Assembly (NCBI RefSeq): GCF_900184935.1
Contig: NZ_FXYE01000001.1
Span: 744,001-808,000, forward strand
DNA: 64,000 nucleotides
Direction: 5' to 3'
From: Actibacterium lipolyticum
GTDB taxonomy: Bacteria > Pseudomonadota > Alphaproteobacteria > Rhodobacterales > Rhodobacteraceae
Position numbers and translations under genes: made by a program. The notes below the pieces were generated by a model, which was not told where the DNA came from, searched no databases, and saw only the letters and a list, made by a program, of their open reading frames with translations. This document shows, one piece after another, positions 54,456-63,211 of this stretch; the stretch's first letter is position 1, and each line of letters opens with the position of its first letter.

Positions 54456-54983
54456 ATGCGGAAACTGGGAATTCTGTTGGCAGCAGGCGCGATTGTTGGG
54501 TTTGGTGAAGCCACATATGCGCAGGACAACAGTGAAGAGAAACCTGACAACATAACGGTCGCGTACAGCGAAGACGGTCGTTATTTCACCGAAGATGATA
54601 TCCCGACATACAACATTGCCGAAGATGGCACGATCGACTGGCTGACTTATTCGGGCTTCCGTCGTTACCATTCGGAATGTCATGTTTGTCATGGGCCCGA
54701 GGGCGAAGGTTCAACCTATGCGCCCGCCCTTAAGAATTCGGCGCTGGAAATGGATTATTACGACTTCTACGATGTCGTAACCAATGGGCGCAAAGTGATC
54801 AGCAACTCGGAAAATTCGGTGATGCCGGCCTTTGGCGATAACCCGAATGTCATGTGCTATCTCGACGATATCTACGTCTATCTAAAGGCGCGCGGTACCG
54901 AAGCTGTGCCACGCGGTCGCCCACGCAAGAAAGAGGCGAAATCAGACGTGATCCGCGAGGATGAAAATGCGTGCTTGGGCTAA
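54456..54983 (+). CDS. xoxG: Methanol-oxidation c-type cytochrome XoxG
   Basis: A 175-residue exported cytochrome. The signal peptide ends near TYAQD; heme site CHVCH is at about residues 76-80, and the axial Met probably lies in SVMPAFG. The sequence (YNIAEDGTIDWLTYSGFRRY) matches the methanol-metabolism cytochrome family (cytochrome c553i of Paracoccus), the electron acceptor of XoxF. The C-terminal 30 residues are charged with a terminal CLG. ATG at 54456 has AGAGGAAAG upstream. It overlaps xoxJ by 23 bp. Confidence 0.92.
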   Translation: MRKLGILLAAGAIVGFGEATYAQDNSEEKPDNITVAYSEDGRYFTEDDIPTYNIAEDGTIDWLTYSGFRRYHSECHVCHGPEGEGSTYAPALKNSALEMDYYDFYDVVTNGRKVISNSENSVMPAFGDNPNVMCYLDDIYVYLKARGTEAVPRGRPRKKEAKSDVIREDENACLG

Positions 54984-55809
54984 AAAGGCCCTTCTGCCAA
55001 TAGGCACAGTCATGCTTGCCCTTGTGGTGGGGGCAGCATCGGCGCAGACGTCGGACCTCGTTTCTAAAGCGGCGTTCCGCGTCTGCGCCGACCCGGCCAA
55101 CCTTCCGATGTCTGACAAGGATGGGAACGGGTTTGAAAACAAGCTGGCGCAGATGTTCGCCGCCAAGCTTGAACTGCCATTGGAATACACGTGGTATCCG
55201 ATGGCGACGGGGTTCATCCGCAACTCTCTCAGGGCCAATAAATGCGATGTCGTGATCGGCTATGCACAAGGCCACGAGATGGTGCTGAACACCAACCACT
55301 ACTTCACCTCTGCCTATACGTTGATCGTGCCAAAGGATGGCCCATTGGCCGATGTTGAGGCGTTGAACGATGAACGCTTGCAGGGCACCAAGCTGGGCAT
55401 TATCGCGGGCAGCCCGCCTGCGACCCACATGGCGCGTAACCGGCTTTTGCCGCGCGCCAAGGCGTATAATTTGGTGGTTGATCGCCGCCATGAATCGCCC
55501 GCGGTGGATATGCTGAACGACCTGCGTGACGGTGAAATCGACGGCGCCCTATTGTGGGGCCCGATCGGTGGGCCGCTGGTGAAAGCTGATTACCCAGAGT
55601 TCAGGGTGATACCCCTGCTGAAAGAAACCCTTCCGCCGCGCCTTCACTTCCGCATCACAATGGGCGTGCGTCAGGGTGAAAAGGTCTGGGCGCGCAAGCT
55701 AAACTCCCTCATTCGTCGCAATCAGGGGGAGATCAACGCCATCCTAGAGGAGGCAGGCGTTCCCCTTATGAACGACATGGGGACCGGCCTGCTGGGTGAG
55801 CCGAATTGA
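54961..55809 (+). CDS. xoxJ: XoxJ, quinoprotein-associated periplasmic solute-binding-like protein
   Basis: A 282-residue secreted protein of the ABC-type binding fold: signal peptide ending ASAQT, FRVCADPANLPMSDKDGNGF near the start, LRANKCDVVIGYAQGHEM and GEIDGALLWGPIGG later. XoxJ/MxaJ proteins occur with methanol dehydrogenase genes and are thought to help activate or assemble the enzyme, rather than carry nutrients. Start at 54961 or, with a better-spaced GAGG, at 54967. The gene overlaps xoxG by 23 bp and the next gene by 4 bp. Confidence 0.92.
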   Translation: MKMRAWAKKALLPIGTVMLALVVGAASAQTSDLVSKAAFRVCADPANLPMSDKDGNGFENKLAQMFAAKLELPLEYTWYPMATGFIRNSLRANKCDVVIGYAQGHEMVLNTNHYFTSAYTLIVPKDGPLADVEALNDERLQGTKLGIIAGSPPATHMARNRLLPRAKAYNLVVDRRHESPAVDMLNDLRDGEIDGALLWGPIGGPLVKADYPEFRVIPLLKETLPPRLHFRITMGVRQGEKVWARKLNSLIRRNQGEINAILEEAGVPLMNDMGTGLLGEPN

Positions 55810-56345
55810 TACGCGCGGCGGCAATAGCACTTTGTCTGTTGCCGCCGGCGGCCTTTGGCCAATCGATCACTGAACCTGATGACTACCGCCACCAAGAATA
55901 CCGCGCCCCTGTGCCGGTGTCCTTGAAAGGCGGGATCGTGGTGAACACTGAAACGGCCTTTGCGCTTTGGAAAACGGGCCGCGTAGCGTTCGTTGACGTG
56001 CTGCCGCGTCCGCCCAAGCCAAAGAACCTGCCCGAAGGTACGATCTGGCGCGATCAGCCGCGCCATTCGATACCGGGCTCCATCTGGCTGCCCAATGTCG
56101 GCTACGGCGCGCTGGCAGAGATCACGCATCAGTATTTCAAGGACGGGCTGGTCAAGGCCACGGGTGGGGATACAGATTACCCGGTGGTTTTCTTCTGTCT
56201 TGATGAGTGCTGGATGTCGTGGAACGCCGCGCGTCGTGCGCTGGAATATGGGTACCAGCGCGTCTATTGGTTCCCCGAAGGCACCGACGGGTGGGAATTT
56301 GAAGATTACCCCACAGAGGTTCTGGAAGCGGAGCCCGAACCTTAG
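55806..56345 (+). CDS. PQQ-dependent catabolism-associated rhodanese-like protein (CW motif)
   Basis: A 179-residue secreted protein with a rhodanese-like domain. The family motif is FFCLDECWMSWNAARRAL, two Cys separated by three residues before Trp; the second Cys occupies the place of the rhodanese active-site loop. The TTG at 55806 overlaps the xoxJ stop; no ATG precedes the signal sequence. Family members accompany PQQ-alcohol dehydrogenases; they may handle sulfur or disulfides, possibly with the SoxYZ-like carriers. Convergent with copy 2 of that carrier by 4 bp. Confidence 0.85.
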   Translation: MIRAAAIALCLLPPAAFGQSITEPDDYRHQEYRAPVPVSLKGGIVVNTETAFALWKTGRVAFVDVLPRPPKPKNLPEGTIWRDQPRHSIPGSIWLPNVGYGALAEITHQYFKDGLVKATGGDTDYPVVFFCLDECWMSWNAARRALEYGYQRVYWFPEGTDGWEFEDYPTEVLEAEPEP

Positions 56346-57157
56346 AACCCCGAAAGCGCGCGGCTGGCGTGAGTTACCGTGCCATCGGTGTCGGTCATCG
56401 TCACATCGACGGATCGTGTTTCATTGGGAACTGACAGGCTGATTTGTGGGTTCTCGCTTAGCGAAATACTGCCTGTGACATCAACATAGCCTTCGCCGTT
56501 CAGGTCCACCTCTACGTTCTCGACGTAGCGCATGGGGATGAACAAAAGCGAGATCTGATCCATTTGCATGCCGGAATGGCTGGGATGGCTGATATCAAGA
56601 TCAAGTTGCTTGTCCCGCGCCGCCAACGTGCCCAGCTGATCAGAAAGCGACGCCGTGCGCGCGCCCTCCTGTATGCCGATCAGCATCTCGCCAAGGGATT
56701 CCAGCGCCAGCTTGGGGTCCGTCCCTGGCGGAGCAGAACACGCCCCCTGACCAGAGGTTTTCACGTAACCTTCGGCCACATACAGCTGCCCGTCGGTGGT
56801 TTCAGCGATCACATGCAGTGGTGTTGGCCCGTTGATCCGCATCGTGACATCGAAAAAGAAGCGCGGCAGCGGTTGGTCGAATTTGAAAACTGCGGAAACC
56901 GGCATCGGGTTTTCATCAAGGATAAGCGTCACGCTGTCCAACATGCGCCCACCGGGGGGCTGGATGCGCGCAGCAACCTGTGTGCGGGCGTCATCGGGGG
57001 TGCGATAGGGCGCGTCGATCAGAATAGAGTTTTGGGCCTCTATCAGTTCGCGTTCACCGTAAAGCGCGTCGCGCAGGTCCGGCCAACTTGGCTCGGCTGC
57101 AAAAACCGGTGCGGTGCTGCTTAGCAGGATGGACGTGATTAGTGCCGTAATACGCAT
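56342..57157 (-). CDS. Quinoprotein dehydrogenase-associated SoxYZ-like carrier (copy 2)
   Basis: A 271-residue secreted protein with signal peptide ending VFAAE, DAPYRTPDDARTQVAARI, the central Cys in GQGACSAP, and a SoxZ-like second half (DISHPSHSGMQMDQ, SLLFIPMRYVENVEV). It is a clear paralog of the protein at 47264-48073: same order, Cys at the same place, but low identity, so not a recent duplication. ATG at 57157 has GAGGAG upstream. It overlaps the propeller gene by 1 bp and lies opposite the xoxJ group. Confidence 0.85.
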   Translation of the reverse strand: MRITALITSILLSSTAPVFAAEPSWPDLRDALYGERELIEAQNSILIDAPYRTPDDARTQVAARIQPPGGRMLDSVTLILDENPMPVSAVFKFDQPLPRFFFDVTMRINGPTPLHVIAETTDGQLYVAEGYVKTSGQGACSAPPGTDPKLALESLGEMLIGIQEGARTASLSDQLGTLAARDKQLDLDISHPSHSGMQMDQISLLFIPMRYVENVEVDLNGEGYVDVTGSISLSENPQISLSVPNETRSVDVTMTDTDGTVTHASRALSGF

Positions 57158-58113
57158 TAGTCGCTCCTCTCAGCCGTGATGAATTTCCCGAAAGCTCTGG
57201 GGCCATCGCCTGTCTCGATCTCTCCCACGACTTCCAAAGTCTGGGCATCGATCACGCTGACGGAATTTGAAAACCAGTTCGCCACGACAACAAAGGCGCC
57301 GTCTGTGGTGGCATCAATCCCTTCGGGGTATTCGCCGACATCAACCGACGATATCACCTTCAGCGTCTTTGCGTCAAAAACACTGACGGTATCTGCGTAT
57401 TGGTTGGTCACAAAACCGCGATCCATCGCGAAGGCAATGCCATAAGGGCGCGCGCCGACGGGGATGGTGGCCAGTACCGCGCCTGTTTCAGGTGACACAA
57501 CGGTTACGTCGTCGCTTCCGACGTTGCCGACGAACAGACGCCCATCGGACGAAAAGCTAAGGCCGAACGGGCGGACGCCAACGCCGATGCGCCGACGCAA
57601 CTGCAAACTGTCCAGATCGAAGATGGAAACCTGATCGGCGTCGCGATCCGCCGAGGCCAGCGTTTGCCCGTCAGACGAAATGGCAATGCCCGCTGGGGCG
57701 CTTCCGCTTTCAAGGGTGCCGATCAATGCCATGGTCGCGCTGTCGATCACCCAGATACGCGCGTTGTACCAATCGGACACAAACAGACGTTTGCCAGAGG
57801 GTTCGACCGCGATGCCGATTGGGCCACCATCAAGCGCAAGCGCGTGTTCCATGTCGCCGGTTTTCAGCGCATAGCGGCGCACGGTTTTGCTGTCTGGGCT
57901 GACGGTGAAAAATTTGCCGGACCCGGCGTGAACGGCGACCCCGGCAGGCTTGCCGGGAACAGAGACGCGCCGTTCCTCCGCCCCTGTCGCGATGTTCAAG
58001 ATGCTAAGATCGTCGCTATTCTGGTTGGTTACAAAAGCAAAATCCCCTGCTGCGGCCGAAGCCGCAACAAGGGCTGGGAAGACCCAATGAAGAAGATGCC
58101 TAGTTGCTGGCAA
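57157..58113 (-). CDS. YVTN-family beta-propeller protein
   Basis: A 318-residue secreted protein built of seven propeller repeats with the pattern V-x-SxD-G...(P)xGIAxxxxG: AFVTNQNSDDLSILNIATG, PAGIAISSDGQTLASADRDA, RPFGLSFSSDGRLFVGNVGS and others. The start is probably TTG at 58113, followed by a hydrophobic signal region (WVFPALVAASAAAGD). It overlaps the SRPBCC gene by 14 bp and the SoxYZ-like gene by 1 bp. Possible roles are scaffold or metal delivery in PQQ-dependent oxidation; none is shown. Confidence 0.8.
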   Translation of the reverse strand: MPATRHLLHWVFPALVAASAAAGDFAFVTNQNSDDLSILNIATGAEERRVSVPGKPAGVAVHAGSGKFFTVSPDSKTVRRYALKTGDMEHALALDGGPIGIAVEPSGKRLFVSDWYNARIWVIDSATMALIGTLESGSAPAGIAISSDGQTLASADRDADQVSIFDLDSLQLRRRIGVGVRPFGLSFSSDGRLFVGNVGSDDVTVVSPETGAVLATIPVGARPYGIAFAMDRGFVTNQYADTVSVFDAKTLKVISSVDVGEYPEGIDATTDGAFVVVANWFSNSVSVIDAQTLEVVGEIETGDGPRAFGKFITAERSD

Positions 58114-58636
58114 ACCGCGCGACCAAGGCGTCCAAACCCGCTTGATAAACGCCAGTTACGGCAGCAATAGCGGCTTCGTCGCTTAGTTCTGCGGGGGGAT
58201 CATTGTTTGGGTAGCCGCGATAAAACGCGCCGCGCCATTCAACCGTGGAACCGCCATTGTCCGCAGGCTTTACCGTCAGGTGGGACGAGTAGTTGGTGAC
58301 CGGAAGAACCTCTACCAAGACATCGGTGATGCGGTAGGAATAGCTCATCTTTTCGTCGCTGAACTTGTACAGAATTTCGGCGATGGTCGGCCCGTCCTCG
58401 GCACCAAGAACCAACAGGCGCGTGGCGTCGATGTCGTTGCCGCCTTCACCCGTGGATGAATGAACAGCCGGGTGCCAGCTCATATCTTGGAAATTGCCGA
58501 CAACGGCCCAAACTTCTGCGGGGGGCGCTGCGACGTCGGCTGTTAGGGTTACTTTTTGACGGGTCGGCCCGTGGGCAAAAGCCAAGGCCGGCGCAATCAT
58601 CGCAACGATGGTGATCAGGTTTCTTAGAAGGCGCAT
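58100..58636 (-). CDS. Exported SRPBCC-family protein
   Basis: A 178-residue protein with a signal peptide (RLLRNLITIVAMIAPALAFAHG in part) and the START/Bet v1-like SRPBCC fold: ADVAAPPAEVWAVVGNFQDMSWHP, then a long C-terminal helix (AAIAAVTGVYQAGLDALVARF in part). The fold binds hydrophobic ligands. ATG at 58636 has AGGAG 6 bases upstream; an ATG at 58648 is possible. A small secreted ORF ends 8 bp upstream. Confidence 0.8.
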   Translation of the reverse strand: MRLLRNLITIVAMIAPALAFAHGPTRQKVTLTADVAAPPAEVWAVVGNFQDMSWHPAVHSSTGEGGNDIDATRLLVLGAEDGPTIAEILYKFSDEKMSYSYRITDVLVEVLPVTNYSSHLTVKPADNGGSTVEWRGAFYRGYPNNDPPAELSDEAAIAAVTGVYQAGLDALVARFASN

Positions 58637-58644
58637 AAGGCTCC

Positions 58645-58824
58645 TCATATTTTGAAGAAGTGGTTCTTTAGATTGTAGCGCGATGCCCTGAGCCACGTTT
58701 CATCAGTGTTTGTTCGAAGCTCGACAGATTGCCCTTGCCCCAGAGACTTGGTCGGTTGCGTGGTGAAAGCCAAAGTCACGGGCAGGGCAAAAAACACGAA
58801 GATTAGGGATATCAAAAGCCGCAT
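58645..58824 (-). CDS. Small exported peptide (59 residues), novel
   Basis: An open frame of 59 codons begins at ATG 58824 and ends TGA 58645-58647. The first 20 residues (RLLISLIFVFFALPVTLAF) form a good signal peptide; the rest is polar (GQGQSVELRTNTDETW, then YNLKNHFFKI). Its stop lies 8 bp before the SRPBCC start, and the AGGAG of the latter overlaps the stop area, an operon-like layout. The ribosome-binding site of the small gene is weak. It matches nothing I know. Confidence 0.45.
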   Translation of the reverse strand: MRLLISLIFVFFALPVTLAFTTQPTKSLGQGQSVELRTNTDETWLRASRYNLKNHFFKI

Positions 58825-58942
58825 AGTGGAACCATGGTATGGCAGGGGCATGTTCGCGCAATTGATCCATAAGTATCGGTTCCAATTGCATGGGGAACAT
58901 TGGCAAGCTTCGCATGATCCTTCAGGGAGGAGGGAGCAACAA

Positions 58943-60127
58943 TTGCTTAGTCTGCAAAGAATTTTGACCGCGGCACTGACCTTTACGGTTTGGGCCGGGC
59001 AAGCGCATGCGCTTGAAGTGAAGACGGCCGTTTTGCGCGTTGATTACCCCAAGGTTTTGCCGATCTCGCGGCTGGATCATCCGGTTGATGATCTGGGTTT
59101 TGCCGGGGCGGTTCTGGCGAACGAAGACAACCGGACCACGGGTTCGTTCCTAGGGATGGAGTTCAGCGCCGAGTTCGTTGCGGCCCCTGCGGGCGAAGCG
59201 TCTGACGCGATGGCCAAGCTGCTGGCCGATGGTTACGATCAGGTCATTGTGATGGCCAACGCCGAAGATACGCTTTCACTGGCAGATCAGGCTGGTGATG
59301 GCGTACTGGTCGTGAATGCCTTGGCGCGCGAAACCGCGTTGCGTGATGACCAGTGCCGCGCAAACCTGCTGCACGTGGTGCCAAGCAACGCAATGCTGGC
59401 CGACACGGTCACGCAGTTCGCGATGTGGAAAAAGTGGGACCGATGGTTCCTGATCTATGGGTCAAACCCCGAAGATACGGCCCTTGCAGAAGATTATCGT
59501 CGTTCGGCCAAGAAATTCGGTGCCAAGCTGGTTGAAGAACGCGAGTTTGAGGACACTGGCGGATCGCGCCGCACCGACACGGGGCATGTGTTGGTTCAGC
59601 GTCAGATTCCGGTGTTCACCCAAGACGCGCGCGCCCATGACGTGGTGATCGCCGCAGACGCATCAGAGGTATTTGCGAACTATCTTCCGTTTCACACATG
59701 GGAACCGCGCCCGGTAATGGGCTCCGGCGGATTGCGCCCGGTTACGATACATCCCGCCCACGAAGCCTGGGGCGCAACCCAGTTTCACACCCGATTTGAA
59801 AAACTGACCAAGCGGTTCGTGCGCGAACAGGATTACCAAGCGTGGCTTGCCCTGCGCGTAATCGGAGAGGCCGTCATTCGGACCAGCAGCAACGACGTTG
59901 CGGTGCTGCGCAATTACATCCTTGGGGACGCTTTCGAATTGGCGGCGTTCAAGGGGCAAAAGGTTACGTTTCGCGATTGGAACGGACAGTTACGCCAACC
60001 AGTCCTTCTAAGTGATGGGCGCATTACGATTAGCGTTTCACCGCAAGAGGGCTATCTTCACCAACGCTCGCTTCTGGATAGTCTGGGACTTGATAAGCCA
60101 GAATCCAGATGCACCGCATTTAACTAG
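58943..60127 (+). CDS. PQQ-alcohol-system-associated periplasmic substrate-binding protein (orphan)
   Basis: A 394-residue secreted protein of the type I periplasmic binding fold. The start is TTG at 58943, chosen because GGGAGGAGGGAG lies directly before it and a signal peptide (ILTAALTFTVWAGQAHAL in part) follows. Features such as VLRVDYPKVLPISRLDHP, QFAMWKKWDRWFLIYGSNPED and VVIAADASEVFANYL fit the ABC-type binding protein of PQQ-dependent alcohol dehydrogenase systems. No permease or ATPase follows: the next gene is a propeller, then an unknown protein, then a convergent urea operon. Confidence 0.8.
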   Translation: MLSLQRILTAALTFTVWAGQAHALEVKTAVLRVDYPKVLPISRLDHPVDDLGFAGAVLANEDNRTTGSFLGMEFSAEFVAAPAGEASDAMAKLLADGYDQVIVMANAEDTLSLADQAGDGVLVVNALARETALRDDQCRANLLHVVPSNAMLADTVTQFAMWKKWDRWFLIYGSNPEDTALAEDYRRSAKKFGAKLVEEREFEDTGGSRRTDTGHVLVQRQIPVFTQDARAHDVVIAADASEVFANYLPFHTWEPRPVMGSGGLRPVTIHPAHEAWGATQFHTRFEKLTKRFVREQDYQAWLALRVIGEAVIRTSSNDVAVLRNYILGDAFELAAFKGQKVTFRDWNGQLRQPVLLSDGRITISVSPQEGYLHQRSLLDSLGLDKPESRCTAFN

Positions 60128-60137
60128 GGGGTTTTAC

Positions 60138-61112
60138 ATGAAGACCATTGTCACGGCTCTTGGGCTTAGTTGTCTCATGGCTCCGGCTGCGATGGCCAAC
60201 AAGGTCTATGTCAGCAACGAAAAGGGCAACACGATCTCTGTGATCGACAGTGAGACTTGGGACGTGGTGGATACCTTTCATGGGGGTAATCGCCCGCGTG
60301 GTATCACCATCAGCCCCGACGGCAAGCACCTGTATGTCTGCGCGTCGGACGACGACACCGTACGCGTCTTTGATGCCGTAACCTATGAAGAGCTGTGGAC
60401 CCTTCCATCTGGCCCTGATCCGGAGCTGTTCGTGCTGCACCCATCGGGAAACCCGCTTTATATCGCGAACGAGGATGACAACCTAGTGACGGTCGTCGAT
60501 ACGGCCAGCCACACGGTTGTGGCCGAAATTCCGGTTGGGGTTGAACCCGAAGGGATGGCGATTAGCCCCGATACCAAATACGTCGTGAACACGTCAGAAA
60601 CGACGAATATGGCGCATTTCATCGACACGTCTGATTACAAGATCAAACACAACGTACTGGTTGATCAGCGCCCGCGTTACGCGCTTTACACGGATGATGG
60701 CAGCAAGCTGTTTATCAGTTCGGAAATTGGCGGGACGATCAGTGTGATCGACCCAAATGCCGAAGGCGGACCGAAAACCACCACGAAAATCACCTTTGAA
60801 GTGCCGGGGGTGCAGCCGGAATGGCTTCAGCCTGTGGGTATGAAGGTGACGTCAGACAACAAGTGGTTGTTTGTAGCGCTTGGCCCGGCAAACCGGATTG
60901 CGGTGATCGACGTCGACCAGAACGAAGTCGTTGATTACATTCTTGTGGGGCAGCGGGTTTGGCAACTTGCCTTCACGCCGGATCAGAAGTTCCTGATCAC
61001 CACCAACGGTAATTCCAACGACATCACGATCATCGATGTTGATGCGAAAAAGGCGATCAAATCGGTTCAGGTGGGGGAACAGCCGTGGGGCGTTGTCGTT
61101 GCGCCGGACTAA
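60138..61112 (+). CDS. PQQ-dependent catabolism-associated YVTN beta-propeller protein
   Basis: A 324-residue secreted propeller. The signal peptide ends AMANK; repeats such as VYVSNEKGNTISVIDSETW, RPRGITISPDGKHLYVCASD and LYIANEDDNLVTVVDTASH continue through the protein. ATG at 60138 is 10 bp after the binding-protein stop. Propellers of this family accompany PQQ-alcohol dehydrogenase loci next to the binding protein, as here. It is a distant paralog of the propeller at 57157-58113. Confidence 0.85.
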   Translation: MKTIVTALGLSCLMAPAAMANKVYVSNEKGNTISVIDSETWDVVDTFHGGNRPRGITISPDGKHLYVCASDDDTVRVFDAVTYEELWTLPSGPDPELFVLHPSGNPLYIANEDDNLVTVVDTASHTVVAEIPVGVEPEGMAISPDTKYVVNTSETTNMAHFIDTSDYKIKHNVLVDQRPRYALYTDDGSKLFISSEIGGTISVIDPNAEGGPKTTTKITFEVPGVQPEWLQPVGMKVTSDNKWLFVALGPANRIAVIDVDQNEVVDYILVGQRVWQLAFTPDQKFLITTNGNSNDITIIDVDAKKAIKSVQVGEQPWGVVVAPD

Positions 61113-61266
61113 CGTGCCCCTTTGGTCGCGCTTGATCGACCCGGAGCATAGAATAAGCTTCTAAAAAATCGTCAAGCTGCCAGGTCTTCGCGCCCAGCTA
61201 GAGGCTGACAAAACTCTGCGGTGGCCGCGCCGCGCAGACCTATGAATGACTGTTTGGGAGGATAGT

Positions 61267-61704
61267 ATGAAACACGGTTTTAAGATTGCCTTGGCATTTG
61301 CGGGCGCATTGGCCGCCGCACCAAGTTTTGCCCATGATCTGGGCTTTGCCGGCCTTTTATCCAACACCAATATGGAAGAACTGCCAGAGATTACATTGTC
61401 GGTTGGCAAGCCCTTGGCCGACGGCCCGCTGGTGCTGAAATCTGGTTCTGGATACGAGATTGAGATTACATCGGACGGTTCCGGCGAGCTGGCTTTGGAA
61501 GGGCCGGGTTTTTTCCGCGCGATTTGGGTGAACGAGGTGGTCGTGAACGACCTTGAAATCCGCCCCTATGGCTTGGAAAGCCTAGAGTTTGACGACGAAG
61601 GCACGATGGAAATCGAATTCATCGCCATCAAGCCCGGCAACTATTTTCTGCGCATTCCTGGATCAACCGGCGAAGGGCAGCGGTTGGATATCACCATTCA
61701 ATAA
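61267..61704 (+). CDS. Secreted cupredoxin-like hypothetical protein
   Basis: A 145-residue exported protein (signal peptide ending SFAHD). The mature part is beta-rich with the strand order expected of a cupredoxin-like domain: KSGSGYEIEITSDGSG, LEGPGFFRAIW, IKPGNYFLRIPG. The Cys and Met copper ligands of cupredoxins are absent; one His remains at the predicted mature N-terminus (FAHDLGF), a possible metal ligand. ATG at 61267 has GGGAGGA upstream. It follows the propeller gene by 154 bp and ends the C1 region. Confidence 0.65.
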   Translation: MKHGFKIALAFAGALAAAPSFAHDLGFAGLLSNTNMEELPEITLSVGKPLADGPLVLKSGSGYEIEITSDGSGELALEGPGFFRAIWVNEVVVNDLEIRPYGLESLEFDDEGTMEIEFIAIKPGNYFLRIPGSTGEGQRLDITIQ

Positions 61705-61734
61705 GGCGAACCCGATTGCCGCTGAAACAAAGAA

Positions 61735-61756
61735 GCGCCGCCTTTCTGGGCGGCGC
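61735..61756. terminator. Bidirectional terminator between the C1 region and urtE
   Basis: GCGCCGCC at 61735-61742 pairs perfectly with GGCGGCGC at 61749-61756 around a TTTCTG loop. ATTTGTGTTT follows on the plus strand and CTTCTTTGTTTC on the minus strand. It lies between convergent genes. Confidence 0.75.
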
Positions 61757-61773
61757 ATTTGTGTTTGAGGGCG

Positions 61774-62469
61774 TTATACGGACACCGCCGCCATCAGCGC
61801 GTCCTCAGAAATGTCGGTCTTTTCACCGCTTAGCGTCACCCGGCCTTGGTTCAGCACATAGAAGCTGTCGGCAAGGCCATAGGCGAAGCTAAAGAACTGT
61901 TCGACCAGAACGATTGCCATGGTGTTTTGATCGCGTAGGTATTCGATCACGCGGCCGATTTGCTGAATGATGTTGGGCTGAATGCCTTCGGTCGGTTCGT
62001 CCAACAGCAACAGCTTGGGCTTGGTGATCATCGCACGGGCAATCGCTAGCTGTTGCTGTTGCCCGCCCGATAAATCGCCACCGCGCCGGTTCTGCATTTC
62101 CTTCAGGACCGGGAACAACTCATAGATCTCATCGGGTACCATATGTTCGCTGCGTGGAAGGCAGGCATAGGCGGTTTCCATATTCTCTTTCACCGTCAGC
62201 AGGGGAAAGATCATGCGCCCCTGCGGCACGTAACCAACGCCCTTGTGCGCCAATACATGTGCCGGTGGTTTGGACAGGCTTTCCCCGTTCAACAGCACGC
62301 TGCCAGCTGTGCGATGATGCGTGCCCGACAGCGCCTTTAGCAGGCTTGTTTTGCCCACGCCGTTGGTGCCCATCACACAGGTGATCTTGCCCGCAGCGGC
62401 CTCCATATCGATCCCGTACAGGATTTGAGAGCCACCATAGTGAAGCGTAAGGTCTTTTGTTTCCAGCAT
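61774..62469 (-). CDS. urtE: Urea ABC transporter ATP-binding protein UrtE
   Basis: A 231-residue ABC ATPase: Walker A GTNGVGKTS, signature LSGGQQQQLAIARA, Walker B LLLLDEPTEGIQP, H-loop in IVLVEQFF. The sequence LTLHYGGSQILYGIDM and PTEGIQPNII match UrtE, the second ATPase of the high-affinity urea importer UrtABCDE, related to LivF. It follows urtD by 1 bp. The order urtC-urtD-urtE is the usual end of the operon. Confidence 0.92.
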   Translation of the reverse strand: MLETKDLTLHYGGSQILYGIDMEAAAGKITCVMGTNGVGKTSLLKALSGTHHRTAGSVLLNGESLSKPPAHVLAHKGVGYVPQGRMIFPLLTVKENMETAYACLPRSEHMVPDEIYELFPVLKEMQNRRGGDLSGGQQQQLAIARAMITKPKLLLLDEPTEGIQPNIIQQIGRVIEYLRDQNTMAIVLVEQFFSFAYGLADSFYVLNQGRVTLSGEKTDISEDALMAAVSV

Positions 62470-62470
62470 C

Positions 62471-63211
62471 TTAGCGCCCCAAATATACGTCGATGACTTC
62501 TTGGTTGGCGGTCACGTGGTCAAGACTGCCCTCGGCCAGAACGGACCCTTCGTGGAATACGGTCACTTTGCAGTCCAACCGCCGCACGAATTCCATATCG
62601 TGTTCCACCACGACAACGGCGCGGGTCTTGGCGGCCTCTTTCAGCAGGTTGGTGGTGTGCTCCCTTTCCGCAGGGCTCATCCCGGCGGCGGGTTCATCGA
62701 CCAGCAAAAGGCGCGGTTCCTGCGCCAGCAACATCCCGATTTCCAGCCATTGCTTTTGCCCATGCGCCAGCTCGCCCGCCTTGCGGGGAAGTTCGGCGCT
62801 TAGCCCGATTTCATCCGCCAAGGCATGCACCTTGTCCCGATCCTGTGCGGACCGGCGGTACAACAGCACGTCAAACGGCCCGCGCTCTTTCTTCAGTGCC
62901 ATCAGCAGGTTGTCGAAGACCGACTGATCCTCGAACACGGTGGGGCGCTGGAATTTGCGCCCGACACCGGCGCGCGCGATCTGACTTTCCGACATTTTCA
63001 GAAGCGAGATGTTCTTTTCGCCCCAAATCACGCGCCCCTCGTCGGGGCGGGTTTTGCCGGTGACAATGTCCATGAACGTGGTCTTGCCCGCGCCGTTCGG
63101 CCCGATGATCGCCCGCAACTCGGCGTTGCCGATATTGAAGCTAAGGTTGTTGATCGCACGGAACCCGTCGAACGTGACCGAGATGCCGGATACCTCTAAC
63201 AGGGTGCTCAT
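62471..63211 (-). CDS. urtD: Urea ABC transporter ATP-binding protein UrtD
   Basis: A 246-residue ABC ATPase: Walker A GPNGAGKTT, AHGQKQWLEIGM as the signature region, Walker B LLLVDEPAAGMSP, and EHDMEFVRRL with the switch His. GRKFQRPTVFEDQSVFDNLL fits UrtD (LivG-like). ATG at 63211 overlaps the urtC stop by 4 bp; the frame runs further upstream without family character. Confidence 0.92.
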   Translation of the reverse strand: MSTLLEVSGISVTFDGFRAINNLSFNIGNAELRAIIGPNGAGKTTFMDIVTGKTRPDEGRVIWGEKNISLLKMSESQIARAGVGRKFQRPTVFEDQSVFDNLLMALKKERGPFDVLLYRRSAQDRDKVHALADEIGLSAELPRKAGELAHGQKQWLEIGMLLAQEPRLLLVDEPAAGMSPAEREHTTNLLKEAAKTRAVVVVEHDMEFVRRLDCKVTVFHEGSVLAEGSLDHVTANQEVIDVYLGR

